Notes under the pieces: model-generated
Database searches by the model: none
Seen by the model: only the letters and a program-made list of their open reading frames with translations
Told to the model about the DNA's origin: nothing
Assembly (NCBI GenBank): GCA_028551475.1
Contig: CM052357.1
Coordinates: 25,937,745 to 26,001,744 of the forward strand
Direction: 5' to 3'
Length of the DNA stretch: 64,000 nt
Origin: Casuarina equisetifolia
Taxonomy: Eukaryota > Streptophyta > Magnoliopsida > Fagales > Casuarinaceae
Shown: positions 28,709-40,790 of the stretch, in pieces
Layout: each line of letters begins with the position of its first letter
Position numbering within the stretch: the stretch's first letter is position 1
Position numbers and translations under genes: made by a program

Positions 28709-29093
28709 GAGGGGAAGGAACTGTTTAGCTTAATTATTATTCATAATTAATAGTGAATCACCAAGCCTGCTTCTTCTAGAAAAATTTTCCCGAGAAATAT
28801 GCCAATAGGTATTTGCATGTATATATATGCACGAACATATAAGAGACAGAAGAGCAAAGGATACTTCCATCTTCGCTTTCGTTGATGGTTTTCTTAAGAA
28901 AAGCATCCCTTGGGAGATTGCTGTCGCTGAAGTAGAATTCAACCTATAAAAACAATAAGCCACAACATATTAAACACACTTTGCTAAACAGATTGGAAGC
29001 GGAGGAAAGCGAAACCGAAAGCAAGAATCTTTAATGGCCGACCTGTCGAAGGACTTTCTTCGCTGTTTCTTCGTCCAAGGAAGGCGTAGCCAT
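23608..29093 (-). CDS. La protein 1-like RNA chaperone (La motif, two RRMs)
   Basis: La proteins bind the UUU-OH 3' ends of new RNA polymerase III transcripts in the nucleus and protect them. Ten exons, in transcript order: 29093-29043, 28943-28865, 28481-28332, 27816-27674, 26729-26581, 25517-25416, 25327-24877, 24594-24447, 23912-23834, 23698-23608. They join in phase into 480 residues. The La motif covers about 7-92 (QVEFYFSDSNLPRDAFLKK, SLKISEDG). RRM1 is about 112-190, with RNP1-like CGTALIEF. A lysine/glutamate-rich linker (about 235-345) follows, then RRM2 at about 350-425 (LKGVFQKFGTVKFVDF, SGYIRFEEPE) and a basic Arg/Gly-rich tail. The order La-RRM1-linker-RRM2 matches plant La1, slightly longer than the Arabidopsis protein as I recall it. 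The ATG sits in a good AACAATGG context. Intron 2 contains a 30-base G run. Confidence 0.94.
28678..28707 (+). repeat. 30-base poly-G run in La intron 2
   Basis: Thirty consecutive G on the + strand (C on the transcript strand), followed by GAGAGGGGAAGG. Such tracts can form G-quadruplexes, slip in replication and are often mis-sized in assemblies. Confidence 0.9.
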
Positions 29094-29397
29094 TGTTTCG
29101 AGGTCGCGGTTTATTGGGAGAGAAGCAGAGAGAGACAGAGAGTGAAAGTGGTTAGGGTTTTGGAGGTTAAAGCGAGGGGCTCTGGCACCTCATAAGTAGA
29201 GTACGATTTTGAAGTCCACTGTTGGAACGTTACTGGGGCCCACCCTTCTTCTGATTCTGCAGTCTGAATTATTTGTTCTTTAGGCATTGGGCATTAGGCA
29301 TTAGGGAATCCGAATACCTCCATGTTTCTGATTCTATTCTTTGAATTTCAAAGAATAGAAAAAAGCTTGTCAATTGGGTCATTAAATTTTCCTAAAA

Positions 29398-29790
29398 AGG
29401 TATGAATCTGTAAAAATAAAAAAATAAAAAAATTATTGAACTGCTCCATTTGGCCTTAATGTTAAATCAAATGACACAAATTTTACAATAATTTTTATAA
29501 ATGTTTATAATATGATTTTCTATCAAAGTGATACGTTGATCTATAAATATTGTAATAATATAATCTTTTTATTTTTGAATAAAAACTTGATAGAAGGTAT
29601 GAATCTGTAAAAAAAAAAAAAAATTATTAAACTACTCCATTGGCCTTAATGTTAAATCAAATGACACAGATTTTACAATGATTTTTATAAATGTTTATAG
29701 TAAGATTTTCTATCAAAGTGATACGTTGATCTATAAATATTACAATAATATAATCCTTTTATCTTTGAATAAAAACTTGATAGAACTTAG
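29398..29790 (+). repeat. Tandem duplication, two copies of about 195 bp
   Basis: 29398-29594 is repeated directly at 29596-29790. Both begin GGTATGAATCTGTAAAA, share CTTAATGTTAAATCAAATGA and GTGATACGTTGATCTATAAA, and end AAAAACTTGATAGA. A few substitutions and A-run length differences separate them. Confidence 0.88.
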
Positions 29791-29835
29791 GATTGTTAGT
29801 AACAGTTATGTAATTATTTTTAATAATCAACTTAT

Positions 29836-29913
29836 GTCCAATCTTAACAATTCAGTAATATTTGAGAGTTCTAAGTCCAATCTTAACAATTCAGTAATAT
29901 TTGAGAGTTCTAA
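29836..29913 (+). repeat. 39-bp tandem repeat, two perfect copies
   Basis: The unit GTCCAATCTTAACAATTC... occurs at 29836-29874 and again at 29875-29913. The unit is a multiple of three and sits inside a chance open frame, but nothing suggests coding. Confidence 0.9.
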
Positions 29914-30895
29914 TACATTAGAGGCTAAGATTCTCCCTTTTAGATAAACCTCTTAAATCCTTCCCTTCGTTTTTTGATAAATAATAATAATAATCAACTT
30001 ATGCCATGGAAGTGATTTGACCAACTTCTTGTTTAGCGATGGGAGTAGCCGAGCAAAAACACTAAGTATTCTGGATAACAGTTTTTTCAATTTTTTTGGC
30101 AGAAACACTAACTAGTAAATATAACAACTGAGACCACTCATTGCATTGGTAAATAGCCTAACCATTAAGTGTATCCTTGGATGGCCCCCGCATGTTCCTT
30201 AAGTTCACAAACTAAGATAAACGTCATCACAATAGGTGATGGTCTTTTTTTAAAACCAGCTTTTTTTGTTCCCATTTTCTTCCAATACCCTGATACTGTA
30301 CCCTGAAGCAATTTAACGGAGATCGGTGCATTCAGGCCTAGCAATAAGGAACACGCAGTTCTTGGGTTGCGATCACGTAAAATTCCACTCAAGCCATTAT
30401 TTTTCACACCGAGTGATCATGTAAAATACCTTTATTTTTCACACCAAGTGATCATGAAAAATACGTGCGTCTGCACAACTTAACGTAAACGAACAACCTG
30501 AACCAAGTGAGAACTCAAAACCAATAAATTTAGCAAGTTTTTGTCTTTAAAGTTGCAGCAAAAGCACAGGTATACCACCTAGTATCCCAATGCACACAAA
30601 TGAAAGTTTATCATCGTCATCCAACTATGGATTTGCTAAGTAAAATGAGATTCATGCCCCCCCACCCACAGGTCTTCTTCTTCCTTTTCCCTTCTCGTCC
30701 TCCCTCTGTTAAAACCTGCAGATGCTTTTTCTTATTAACATCCCATTGCAGACTTGGGAATGAGTTATTCCATCACAAGAGAAACAACTTGAAGCTGGAG
30801 GCCTAGAATCGCGACCTTGATGACTAACACCTTCTTGTGGACCCAGCAACTTTGGCACCTAATGACATCTACTAAGCAGTTAATCAATTATGCGC

Positions 30896-33800
30896 TTACA
30901 TGAAGTCTTCTTCCAGTTCCTGCAAGGACTTGCTTGTTGACGCAATCTGCTTATTCGATGTCATGTTTTCGGAGACCATCAAACCCTTGTAGCTCCTTAG
31001 CTCTGCTTGTCTCTCCTTTTCAAGCCTCTCCATCTCCTCACGTCGTTTCTACAGGGGAAAATGCAGAGGACTTATATTAGGAAATAAAATTGCCAATTGA
31101 AAATTCATATAAGATCTAAAAAATGTGTGAGATTGCTTTAGGAACTCAAGACAAAGTAATAAAATTGCTTTACAGTCTAAAATATCCAAAAGATGCTACT
31201 AAACTTAAGTCCCAATACTACCTCATAGCCCAACACATAAAAAGGTGACGACAGTCAATATCTCAAATTTGAAAATGCTTGAGTTAAGATGAAATGTGAA
31301 CCCCAATATCAACTCAGAATTTTAGGTCTGGTGCTGTAGAAAGTAACCATAGATGTTCATCTGAGGGGGGAAAAAAAAAGCTAAAAAAAAAAAAGGAAAT
31401 TGTCCTTGTCAATCAAATATAAACAAAAATTGTTGATCAAATTGATATGCAGCACAGAGGCACGACCTAGGTATACAGGGACTTAACATCAAAACCCTCT
31501 TTTTGTTTTTCCTTTTTTTGGTAGCACGGAGAAGAACAGGTAACTCCTCTTTCAAGATTTTGGAACACCAAAAAGAAGCGTACGGGTCAAAAGTCTCCTG
31601 CAAAATCTGATGCCCTGATGGGGGGGGAATTTCTTTTGAGACCTTCCTGGTGCTGTTAAAAGTACCTAAGAGGATGTCATCTAAGTTTTTCGGGATTTGG
31701 GAAGGCAAGGATCTGATAGAACAGATGATGCCAGAAAACAAATCTTAGTGCAATCAAACGGTCGTGATGAGGTGAAAGGGTGAAATGAAAGAAACCACTG
31801 AGCGTAACATGGTCACTGAGAAACAAAATTCATTTAGCAAAGGGAAGCTTATTATATTGAAGGCCTACCAGACCCTTTCTCACCCCCTTTTGATTCTTCT
31901 GTCCCTCTGCATTCCATCTTTTTTAAGAAATAGGTACCAATTCTAAAGGGACTTTACCATACACACCCCAAAAAATAAAAATAAGAATTGATTCTACAAA
32001 AAAACTGCGCCAATGGCTTTTCTCTGCAATACTGCTTATATGAAATTAGCTTACCTGCAATCAAATTCTAAGTGGGAATTATCAACCTTCTAATATGGAT
32101 CTAGAGAACTCAAGTACAATTGTGAGGTAGAAGGAGACACTTCAAGCAAGAAAGCTGAAAGGGTACAAGTTCAATACCTCACAACTCAATTAAAAGGGGC
32201 TGTTCCTGTCCCATTAAAAGTGAAGAAGGATTGCATCTCAAACAATAATCACTTATAACATAAAGATTCAATCAAAATGTCTTCTGTGTATTTTGTTCAA
32301 CAATCAATGCATACTATGCACATAAAAGTACGACCAGTTGTCAAATTCCATTAAGAGACCTCATGGTCCCTCTTAAAGGCAGCCTATATTATCAAATAGA
32401 AGGCCTATGAATAAGAGCATAATTAGTCAGAAGTTCCAGAGTTGACTACACTTAAAGAATGTCCAGAAGTAAACTACTGCAAACATGCTAGAGAAGCAAG
32501 AACCAAAAGATCTGACATCTGGAAGTCGGGCCTTCAGTGGACGCAAGATTACAGTGACAGTCAAAACATTATCATCCAGAGCAAATATATTTGAGCCAAA
32601 GCCCCAGTAGCACCAGCGCAGTAATTTGCACAGCTAAAAGACCATATATAGACATCAGATTATCCTTGATTTCACGAATAATAATCTGTAGTTAAGAGGC
32701 AGCCTTCCAGGCATCAAAGGTGAACCTGAGCTCTATCTGTGCTAGAAGACCATCGCATAAGCATCTTATTTACTATTTTCAGAAAACGAAATTCCACCAA
32801 AAAGAAACACATGTCAAAGACATCAATTTGACTTAAAACAACGAAATGAACAGGTTCTACTAGGATTGAATACTCATGTTCACATAAGCCTATGAGGCTA
32901 ACATTGGCTGTTCGTGTTCTATGATGGTGCAAATTGTAATAGTCTCTCGATTTGCTAATCAAAAGGAACAGTGGGAGAAAGCAATCACTAACATAAGGAA
33001 CTTACTTTATCTCTCAGCTGTAGTTTCCTTTCCGCTCTTTCTGCTGCACTAACTGCTTCTCGCTCAGCTGCAGTTGCATAACATAAATTAGTGACATCAT
33101 CACAGTATAATCAAGGATGAAGATAAAAGCAGGACCAAAAAAATCAAATAACTCATATCTGAATTCCAGGCATGTAAGTTAAAAAAAAAAAAAAAAAAAG
33201 TGACATGAGAATATTGTAACAAAGAAGAACACAAAGTAGCAGCTGGAGTTTCTTCACAAAGAGCAACTAGAGTACTGGATTTAGGATAAGAGAGAGTAAA
33301 AGGAAGTTGAGATTATAATTCTTACCTTTCAAATCGGGTTTCCTTTCCACTTTTGTTCTGTTTAACCTATTAACTATCTCATTAACCCGCTTCTCTACTC
33401 TCACAGTCCGAACCTGTAGCATCAAATGAAATAGAAATCAACTCTTTCAGAGATGTTCAACCCAAACATATAAGGAAAAATGTACCAAGAAAACTAGCAC
33501 CCCAGAAAGCATATTCACTCGCTACAAAAAAGAAGGGAACCCCACCATTTTCGAATTATGAAAACCAACTTGACCCACATCCATGGAAGCTGTTTTCTTC
33601 AAATTCGACCAGGGAGTGTAAACAACATCAATATTGTTCACCTTGTTGCCTGCAATACATTCAGAAAAACTGACTCATCTATAAGACCACAACTAGGGCT
33701 CTGATCACGGGAGTAATTGATAAGGACCAGTAGTTTTAGTTATTCTTAAGTATCTTGGTTACTTTTAACACGAGCTCATGAAATACCAAAACACACGCTT

Positions 33801-34482
33801 CATATATATGAGGTAACCATGAATTCTCTAGCATGTATAATAAATTATACACACAAGCAAATGAACTGTTTTATAGAAACAGGAAGAATCTGAATCTGGT
33901 TCAGATTTTGCCTTGGATGGAATTTGCTTTGACAAGCTGAGCACAATCCTCCAGTAGCCCTTCACTTATATTATCAATAGTCTGGCCTTTGCGCAACCTC
34001 ACATAAACATGAGCGGAAGACATTTTATCCACATGGAACCTGCAAGAAACAAACCATACTAAAAAAGTTCTTAAGCTGAAAACATGAGAACCTCCTAATT
34101 CCGAACCAGGTAAAACCTACACAAGATTTAGGAAACCTAATTACGCAGTCTGCCATAAACAAAACCAAAGCTTGTTTATTTTTCACTGTATGGACACCCC
34201 CTAAGCGAATTATAGACGCACGCATATGTTGAATCCTTCATCATCCTTTAATTTCCCTCAATTTTGTTGAGAAGAAGAAATTACCATTCAGCTACGTAAA
34301 TCGAAATCGTAATAGAAGCATAAACAAGAAATTGGGGAAAACGAGAAACGAAAGTGTGCGAAAGGGTACCAAATGTCTTCGGGGAAGCCGTATTTGATCA
34401 GCTCCTCGTTCTCGTACTTGTCGAGCCCCATGAAGATGGTGTAATCGCCCGCCTCCGGGCGGGCTTTGAAGTAGAAGACCAT
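30896..34482 (-). CDS. CCDC25-like protein (NFACT-R domain)
   Basis: Homologue of the coiled-coil domain-containing protein 25 family; human CCDC25 is known as a membrane DNA sensor and the plant role is unknown. Six exons, in transcript order: 34482-34370, 34039-33912, 33649-33546, 33413-33326, 33067-33006, 31048-30896. They encode 215 residues, close to the 208 of the human protein. The NFACT-R domain is about 1-115, with [44 protein letters not shown] and [15 protein letters not shown]. It is followed by a charged coiled coil (about 115-185, [20 protein letters not shown]) and the conserved tail LRSYKGLM. All splice phases agree. The second intron appears to start with GC (CCAAG|GCAAAA) rather than GT. 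Intron 5 is long (1957 bp) and shows no coding content. Confidence 0.94.
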
Positions 34483-35860
34483 GGCCGGGCTGCCTTCTCC
34501 TTTTGCCCTTCCGGAGTATGAGCGAGGGGGATTCTCGAGCTAGGGCTTCCCGAGTTTTATTATGCGCGAGAGAGAAGCAGTTCAGAGCTGTTTGACGAGA
34601 CTAGTGGCTATCCACGTGGACAAACGTTGGGCCGAGGTGGCTACGGACTTTGACCCGAAACGCTGCTTCGGATTGCGTTTTCTTTACGCCTTCCCCTTTT
34701 TTTCAGGTTCTCTTTGTCTGTTTTCACTTTTTTCTCGACCTAATTATTTTTTGAGATAAAATATTTCCAATCAAACTCGCTTTAGAAAAAAAAAATAAAA
34801 TAAAATCGGTAGTACATTTTTAATAACAGGTATACCTTAAAAATGTTTCTTAAAACTTAAAATTCAAGATAATTGAATAATATTTCTAAAAAAAATAACA
34901 AGTTGATAGATAATCTAAAACATAGAGATTGTCACTTTTGTATCTGCAAGAAAAAGAAATTTCTTATAATTGGTGGGCAATCTCTAGTAATGCCTACTTA
35001 TCCCAACTACTTAGATGGGTTCATATTGCGGGAAAAGCCAAATGGTTGAACAGGTCAGGATAACCAAGTCCTCGTTCTTCCCTTCTTTTCACCCACTTTT
35101 TCCTTACAAGAATCGATTTTAGAGGTGGAAGTGAGAGATTCATTTTCGATAAAGGAGACAGTCTCCACCACTAAATGTATGATTTCTTATACAAAAAATC
35201 CAACAAATTGTATGTTTTGATTGCATTAGCGAAGATTAAAAAGAAATTTGAACACTGTTTATGTCAAAGATGTAGGTGTTCCACGTCGATGATTATTACA
35301 AAGTTTGTTATCCTTGTATAGGCTTAGGAGTTGCACTTCCATTCATTTACTTGAGGTAAAGTGTTGAAAATGTAAATATCCCAAGGGATGGATCATTAAC
35401 TTTATATTTAATAAGATTCTCCCACCCTTTGTCAATTGGTTTTGAGATAGGGTCTAAAGTTTAATTAATTACAGTATCTTCTTTCTATCTAGAGAAAAAT
35501 TGTTTATTTGGCACTTTAAATCTGATGCTTTCCGAGATTGCCGCTTCTCTTTACAGATTCGGCACAATGAGCACGATTGAAGGCTTGTGAATCTACTTTA
35601 TTCTGCCACAACTTTTGATTCGGAATCTGAAGATATGGTGTCCTTTATTCCCACATCGGGAGGATAAGCACGAAAGCCAAGCCACAAATCTCTTCTTCTA
35701 TTAGTGGAAAGTAATACAAGAAATTCCTCCTCAAGCTAATAAAATGTTAACAAATACAAAGGTGATAGGCATCTTTCATCCAATATGTATAAAAAGCAAA
35801 ACAAACTCTTACACTTACGAATCAAGAGCAAGAAAGCTAGAAGAATATCTTTTGTACTTC

Positions 35861-36151
35861 ATAATTAATTAAATAGCTTAAATCATAATTTCCTATCAAC
35901 TTAATTTTTGGGCAATGTATTACTGATTAAATTATTAAAACTTGGGAACTCAACTGCAATATCATAGAAGCATGTACAAGTAACATTACTTTCTTTTGAA
36001 AGCAACAAGACCAGAGAGGTCCTGATGGAACATGCCTCGGAGTTACTTTTTTTTTTTTTTTTTTGCTTCATTAGATAAGTATTTGTTAAGATTATACAAA
36101 GAGTATTTCAAAATAATCGACTTGACGTTCGCAATTAAATTGTAAATAACA
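35861..36151. repeat. Dispersed repeat, copy A (second copy at 47521-47801)
   Basis: About 290 bp match 47521-47801 with scattered substitutions; shared runs include GCTTAAATCA, ACATTACTTTCTTTTGAAAG and AGTAACATTAC. More diverged relatives occur at about 47300-47520 and 59690-59890. The repeat is noncoding and may be an old transposon piece that travelled with the local duplications. Confidence 0.82.
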
Positions 36152-36228
36152 CGTAAGAGAGGACGTGGCCAGCAGCTAATCAACTAAAGGGGGGTGGACG
36201 TGGAAAGAGAGGCTGAATTCTTTAAAGA

Positions 36229-36257
36229 TTCGGGAACCTTCCGGCTAGAGAACGTTC
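36229..36257 (+). promoter_or_regulatory. Perfect heat-shock elements with no adjacent heat-shock gene
   Basis: TTCGGGAACCTTC (36229-36241) is a perfect three-unit element (TTC-nn-GAA-nn-TTC). Nine bases later GAACGTTC (36250-36257) is a perfect two-unit element. Heat-shock factors bind such arrays. The next sequence downstream is a gypsy gag remnant at 36742, so the gene these sites served may be lost, or they may be an element or chance match. Confidence 0.5.
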
Positions 36258-37243
36258 TATAATTCATTCACATAAACACTTTCAAACGGCCAGGGGCGTT
36301 AATTGTTAGTGGTTGGTTGATGTGACAGGAAAAAGCAATTGAATTTTATTCCCCTTTAGAATCTATTTCTCTCGTTTCTTCCTATTACGCCCCGTTACGC
36401 ATCGTCGGCAAGATACTGTGGGATATAGTGAGTGGGAGGTGTTTGGTGGGGGTTGAAAGAACAGGGAGTCGACATGGGATTTTGGTAGAGGTGCGTTGGC
36501 CGGTGGCTATGTTGATACCATGAAAGAAAGGTTAATTTTAAAAGGACCTAGAGTTGAAATTTAAAATTTTCAAATTAAAGCAATCTCTAACTTAAGATTT
36601 ATAAACTTTACGATGATTTACAATGATCGAATATACTTTGCTTATAGAGAGTTATACAAATTTAAAAACTGAATTCAAAACTTTTCATTTAAATTCAATA
36701 AACTTTCGAAAACTAAATTCAAAATCAAACCTAAGGTTGACGTGGCTGGGTATGAGTTACTGTGGCAGATACATCAGGATGATATGACTAACATATGGCA
36801 TTTGATGTATTTTTGGCTTCTAACACATAACAAAGGGGTACCAAAGCCAGTCAATTTTGAGATGGTTGAAGTTTGTTTAAAGAAGTTGAAGGCAAATTTG
36901 GCTCGTAAGGAAGTGGAAGATAGTCGGAAATTTAAGGCTATTCTAGAAAGTTTACAAAATCTTTCTACAATACTCACTTCTTGGTCGGGCAATCACTCTG
37001 CTTTTTGGAATAATGAGGACGACATTCACTTTTGTGTGGGTGGTGGCCATCGCATTACAAATTTTGGCTCTAACTCAGGTGGTCGCCACCTCTTGCGAGT
37101 CCGGATGGATTTTCCTCACTTTGATGGCAGTGAAGATCCGGATGATTGGCTTGGACGTGCGGAGCATTACTTTAGTTACAATGAAATTGATCCAGAGGAG
37201 CGAGTCCGGGAAGCCGCATGGCACTTAGACAACAATGCTCAAA

Positions 37244-37278
37244 TTTGGCACCGTTTACTGTGAGAGGAGTTTGCCGAC
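37244..37278 (+). repeat. 35-bp flank duplication, left copy
   Basis: The gypsy gag segment immediately before the copia 5' LTR (TTTGGCACCGTTTACTG... to GCCGAC) recurs immediately after the 3' LTR at 44321-44355 with three differences. Confidence 0.85.
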
Positions 37279-38140
37279 TATTAACAATATTAATATTATT
37301 AATATTAATATTAATATTTGTGGAGATATTTCTTCATCCTCCTCTGAAGTAGTTGGCTCGTCAGAGGTTGACTCCAGTTTATGTGTATCAGTTAGTGAGG
37401 GAGCTTCCTCAGAAGAGACTACCCCTCGCTACCTTCCTCCAGAAGATTATGGTGTCACGTTTCAATGGTCCTGCTCACCTTTTGATGTAACTGCACCTGG
37501 ACCATTGATGCTATCGTCTCAATATAAAGTTCAGACCAACTATGCTGGACAAAATGAACTATGTGGTGGAACTCTTGAAGCAGTTGAGCCTACATGTCAG
37601 TTAATAGGTTTGGGCATATCATCTACTTTTGAGTTAGGAGAATCTTCCCATCAGAGAGAAAATAATTTGGGTTCAAATGGCTTGGGTTCGAACACATGCC
37701 GAGACCTACTGCCACCTTTACCTGAGTCACTGATGATCAAGTAAGAGCCTCTCTCACCCATGCTGCCTCTAGAGACGGATCCTAACGTAAACTTAGTTGG
37801 CTATTCTCTTGGAAATGATAATAATAGCCTTCTTAACGGGTTTAATTATGAAGATGCTGTGGCACTTCAATGGCTAAACATGGAAGACAATGGGAACCTC
37901 AACGTAGGGAATTATGATGAAGATTTGAGTAGGCCTCTAGCCGATTATTATGCTAGTACGCTAGATAATATAGAAGATTTCCATTTCTTACAGGACTGTG
38001 GAAATCACGCAAGAACATGCACCGTTGTTGAAGATCTTGGTGCAGAAGACCCACTTGTTGCTTTAAAGGTTTACCGGGAAGAGCTATCCGAAGTGGAGTC
38101 CGTGGGTTCGACGCATACGGTTGGAGATTTGGAGAAATAA
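37279..38140 (+). pseudogene. Unidentified ~285-codon frame inside the copia 5' LTR, one stop
   Basis: One continuous frame crosses most of the LTR and ends VGDLEK-stop at 38140, broken only by a TAA at 37742-37744; the 3' LTR has CAA there. The deduced product is acidic and Ser/Asn-rich (DISSSSSEV, RYLPPEDYGVTFQWSC, DLLPPLPESLMIK, NVNLVGYSLGNDNN, LDNIEDFHFLQDCGNH). It has no membrane segment or recognisable domain. The composition resembles the activation region of a plant transcription factor, so a captured host gene piece is possible. That is inference only. No start codon of its own is evident near the LTR start. Confidence 0.55.
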
Positions 38141-38309
38141 TGGGGGACCCGCATACTGTCGTTTCTATGCCTTATATGATGTCTTTAATGCCTGTAGACC
38201 CGATCTACGTAATGATGAGAACTTGACAAGTTTGCTTTACGTCCCTTCATGCAAGTAGCATGCAAGTGGCATGCAAGTTGTATTTTGTTGTTTTGTCATG
38301 ATGGTTGCC

Positions 38310-38316
38310 TATATAA
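38310..38316 (+). promoter_or_regulatory. TATA box of the copia 5' LTR
   Basis: TATATAA lies about 175 bp before the LTR end, a normal place for the LTR promoter. The R region and poly(A) part would lie between it and the primer-binding site. Confidence 0.6.
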
Positions 38317-38489
38317 AGGCTGTGTGAGACGTTCTCTATAAGCAAGCAAAAAAACTATTTTGAGTGTCCTTGTGCAACACCAACTCTTGCTTCGTTCTGT
38401 TTCTTTTTGTTTCCGCTTAGTTTTCGTTCTTTTGATATTTCTCTTGGTTTGCTTATTTTCTTTATTTACTACAAATATTATTTTCATTT

Positions 38490-38504
38490 TGGTATCAAAA
38501 CAGG
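38490..38504 (+). other. Copia primer-binding site
   Basis: TGGTATCAAAACAGG lies three bases after the 5' LTR end and resembles the complement of the initiator methionine tRNA 3' end (TGGTATCAGAGC type), the usual copia primer. Confidence 0.8.
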
Positions 38505-38534
38505 TTCATCTAGACTGCTTCTTTCTTCATTATC

Positions 38535-39480
38535 ATGGCTCAACAAACCACTTTTTTGTTTCCCACCAATGTCAATGTCAGTAACTTTGTTAGCATGAAA
38601 TTGACAAAAGGCAACTACCTATCTTGGATGACTCTGATGAAGTCACTACTCCAAACTAGAGGCTTACTGGGTTTGTAACTAGAGAAATTGAGTGCCCAGC
38701 CATCTCAGTTGCTGGTGAGGATGATAAAATCCTAACCAATCTAGATCATGAAGCTTGGAAGCAAAGTGATGCTATGGTGAGATCATAGATCATCAGCACA
38801 CTATCCGAAGAAGCAATGGGACATATCTTTGAGCTAGAAGCTGCAGCTCAAGTATGAGATGCCCTCAATAATCATTTTTCCCAAAGAACCGAAACCAAGG
38901 AGTTTGAATTACTGACCAAGCTCAGTAATCTCCAAAAAGAAGGTAAAACTCTATCCGTCTTTCTTACTAAGTTTAAGAATATCTTGAATCAACTTAGTGT
39001 CATTGGAAAGCCGCTCAGTGACTCAGCAAAAACTTTCTGCTTATTGGAAATACTTGATGAGAAATATGAATTTCTCAAGTCAACAATGTTTCGACCACCA
39101 GTGCCTAAGTTTAGTGAGGTAATCTCACAACTATAGGCATATGAAGCTAGACTTGGCTGTTACAGGAAGTCGAGTAGTCCAGCCATTAATGAAAACACTG
39201 TTTTCTTTGCACAACGAGGCAGAGGAAGGGGAGGAAGAGGACCTTCCAAAGGGAGAGGTCAGCCATTCACCTCTCAAGGAAGAGGTTTTGGACCAGCAGC
39301 AACAAACAGAACATCCCAAGTGAATGCTCAAGGGATGGTGATGACAGAAAATCGGACAGGTAATTTTGAAACCTTTCCTGCTCGAACCAACTTAACTTGC
39401 CAGATTTGTGAAAAATGAGAGCACTCAGCTCTTGAATGTTGGAGATGCTTTGATCATGCTTTCTAGGCCAACAATATTCC
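38535..39480 (+). pseudogene. Copia gag and nucleocapsid, broken
   Basis: Begins MAQQTTFLFPTN with the family motif LTKGNYLSW, then loses frame near 38670 and has several stops. The CCHC zinc knuckle (CQIC...H...C) is recognisable near 39396-39437 but contains a stop. Confidence 0.85.
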
Positions 39481-39509
39481 CAACGCATTTGTCACTCTTC
39501 AATTAAATG

Positions 39510-40790
39510 GAAGACCTGGATATGATTGGGTAGTTGACTCTGGAGCATCAACACATATTGTTGATACAGCAGGTAAACTTTCCCATTCTGCTTTATACAG
39601 AGGATTAAATAAGATTTTTGTTGGACACAAACTCCTAATTACTCATGTTGGAACAGTCCAATTAAATAATGGACCCATCTAACTCAAATCAATCCTTGTT
39701 GCTCCACAGATAAAACAAAATCTATTGTCAATATCGAAACTTACTGATGATTGCCCCTGTGAAGTATTATTTGACAAAGATTCCTTTGTTGTAAAGGACC
39801 TGAACACACAGGAAATCCTGCTCAAGGGATATAAAAGAGATGGACTGTATGTTCTATTAGGCGACGGGATACCTGTGCTCTTTACTTAGTACCAGCAGAC
39901 TATAGATGAAACTGTGTGGCATTATCGTCTGGGACATACAAACATACAGATTGTAAAGTCCTTACAAATGAAAGGACGAATAAAAGTCAGAGGTGATCTA
40001 CCTGAAACATGCTCTACCTGTCTACTTAGCAAAAGTCATCGTTTATCGTTTTCATTATCCTTAAATAAAAGTAGTGTACCTTTTGAAAAAATACACAGTG
40101 ATGTGTGGGGTCCGGCATCAGTCCCCTCTTGCCAGAACTTCCTGTATTATGCAATTCTCATTGATGAATGTACTCGCCTTACATGGCTTTATCCTATGAA
40201 AAAGAAATCTGATTTCTTTCAAAATTTTGTGGAGTTTAATGAAATGGTTGAACGGCAGTTTGAAAAGAAAGTGAAAATACTACACTCAGACAATGGCGAT
40301 GAATATACAAGTCTTAAGCTAGACAAATTTCTGTGAGAAAGAGGAATTTTACATCAATTCTCTTGTCCTTACACTCCACAACAAAATGGCCTTACCGAAA
40401 GGAAACACATAGTAGAGCTAGGACGATCAATGATGATACAAGCCAACATGCCTCGAAAATATTGGACAAAAGCCTTTCTTACAGCTGTTTTTATTATTAA
40501 CAGGCTACCGTCAAGAACATTGGGAAACAAATCTCCTTTTGAAGCTCTGTACAAGGTCGCCCCTAACTATGAATCTTTAAGGGTTTTTGGAACCAAGTGC
40601 TATCCTTGTCTCCACGCAATTCTTATTGACAAATTGTCAGCCAAATCCATTGCGTGTGTTTTTCTTGGTTACAGCTCAAAACACAAAGGCTACAGGTGTT
40701 TGGACCCTTCTAATGGCAAAATTTTTGTTTCCAAACACGTTATTTTTGAAGAGAATGTGTTTCCATTCAAAAATAATGACAGACCACGGT
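39510..40790 (+). pseudogene. Copia protease and integrase, broken
   Basis: Protease active site VVDSGASTHIVD is near 39531. The pre-integrase domain starts VWHYRLGHTN at 39914. Integrase has the first catalytic Asp (HSDVWGP), the second (HSDNGDE) and the Glu region (NGLTERKHI). One stop at 40336 cuts it between the second Asp and the Glu. A GYSSKHKGYRC block near 40670 is the usual C-terminal part. Confidence 0.9.

Larger units (their letters stand above)
29094..30895. other. La promoter side and spacer to the CCDC25 gene
   Basis: The first 200 bp is the La leader/promoter, with a CT-rich strand. The rest is AT-rich with two tandem duplications (29398-29790 and 29836-29913). No gene is supported; a minus-strand frame at 30165-30407 was considered and rejected. 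Confidence 0.55.
34483..36741. other. CCDC25 promoter and repeat-bearing spacer
   Basis: Begins with the CCDC25 promoter (a CCACGTGG G-box-like palindrome is at about 34613-34620), then AT-rich DNA. It includes a dispersed repeat at 35861-36151, a heat-shock-element cluster at 36229-36257 and the left flank of a gypsy remnant. No gene was recognised. Confidence 0.55.
37279..38486 (+). repeat. Copia 5' LTR
   Basis: Starts TATTAACAATATT directly after gypsy gag, lacking the TG seen at the 3' LTR start, and ends TTATTTTCA three bases before the primer-binding site. It contains an extra run of ATTAATATT units compared with the 3' LTR, a TATA box at 38310-38316 and an unusual long open frame. Confidence 0.9.

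Noticed and set aside
30165..30407. Minus-strand frame with GYWKKMG, which recalls the NAC-domain GYWK motif.
   Set aside because: Apart from four residues nothing else of the NAC domain fits before or after, and there is no splice-supported extension.
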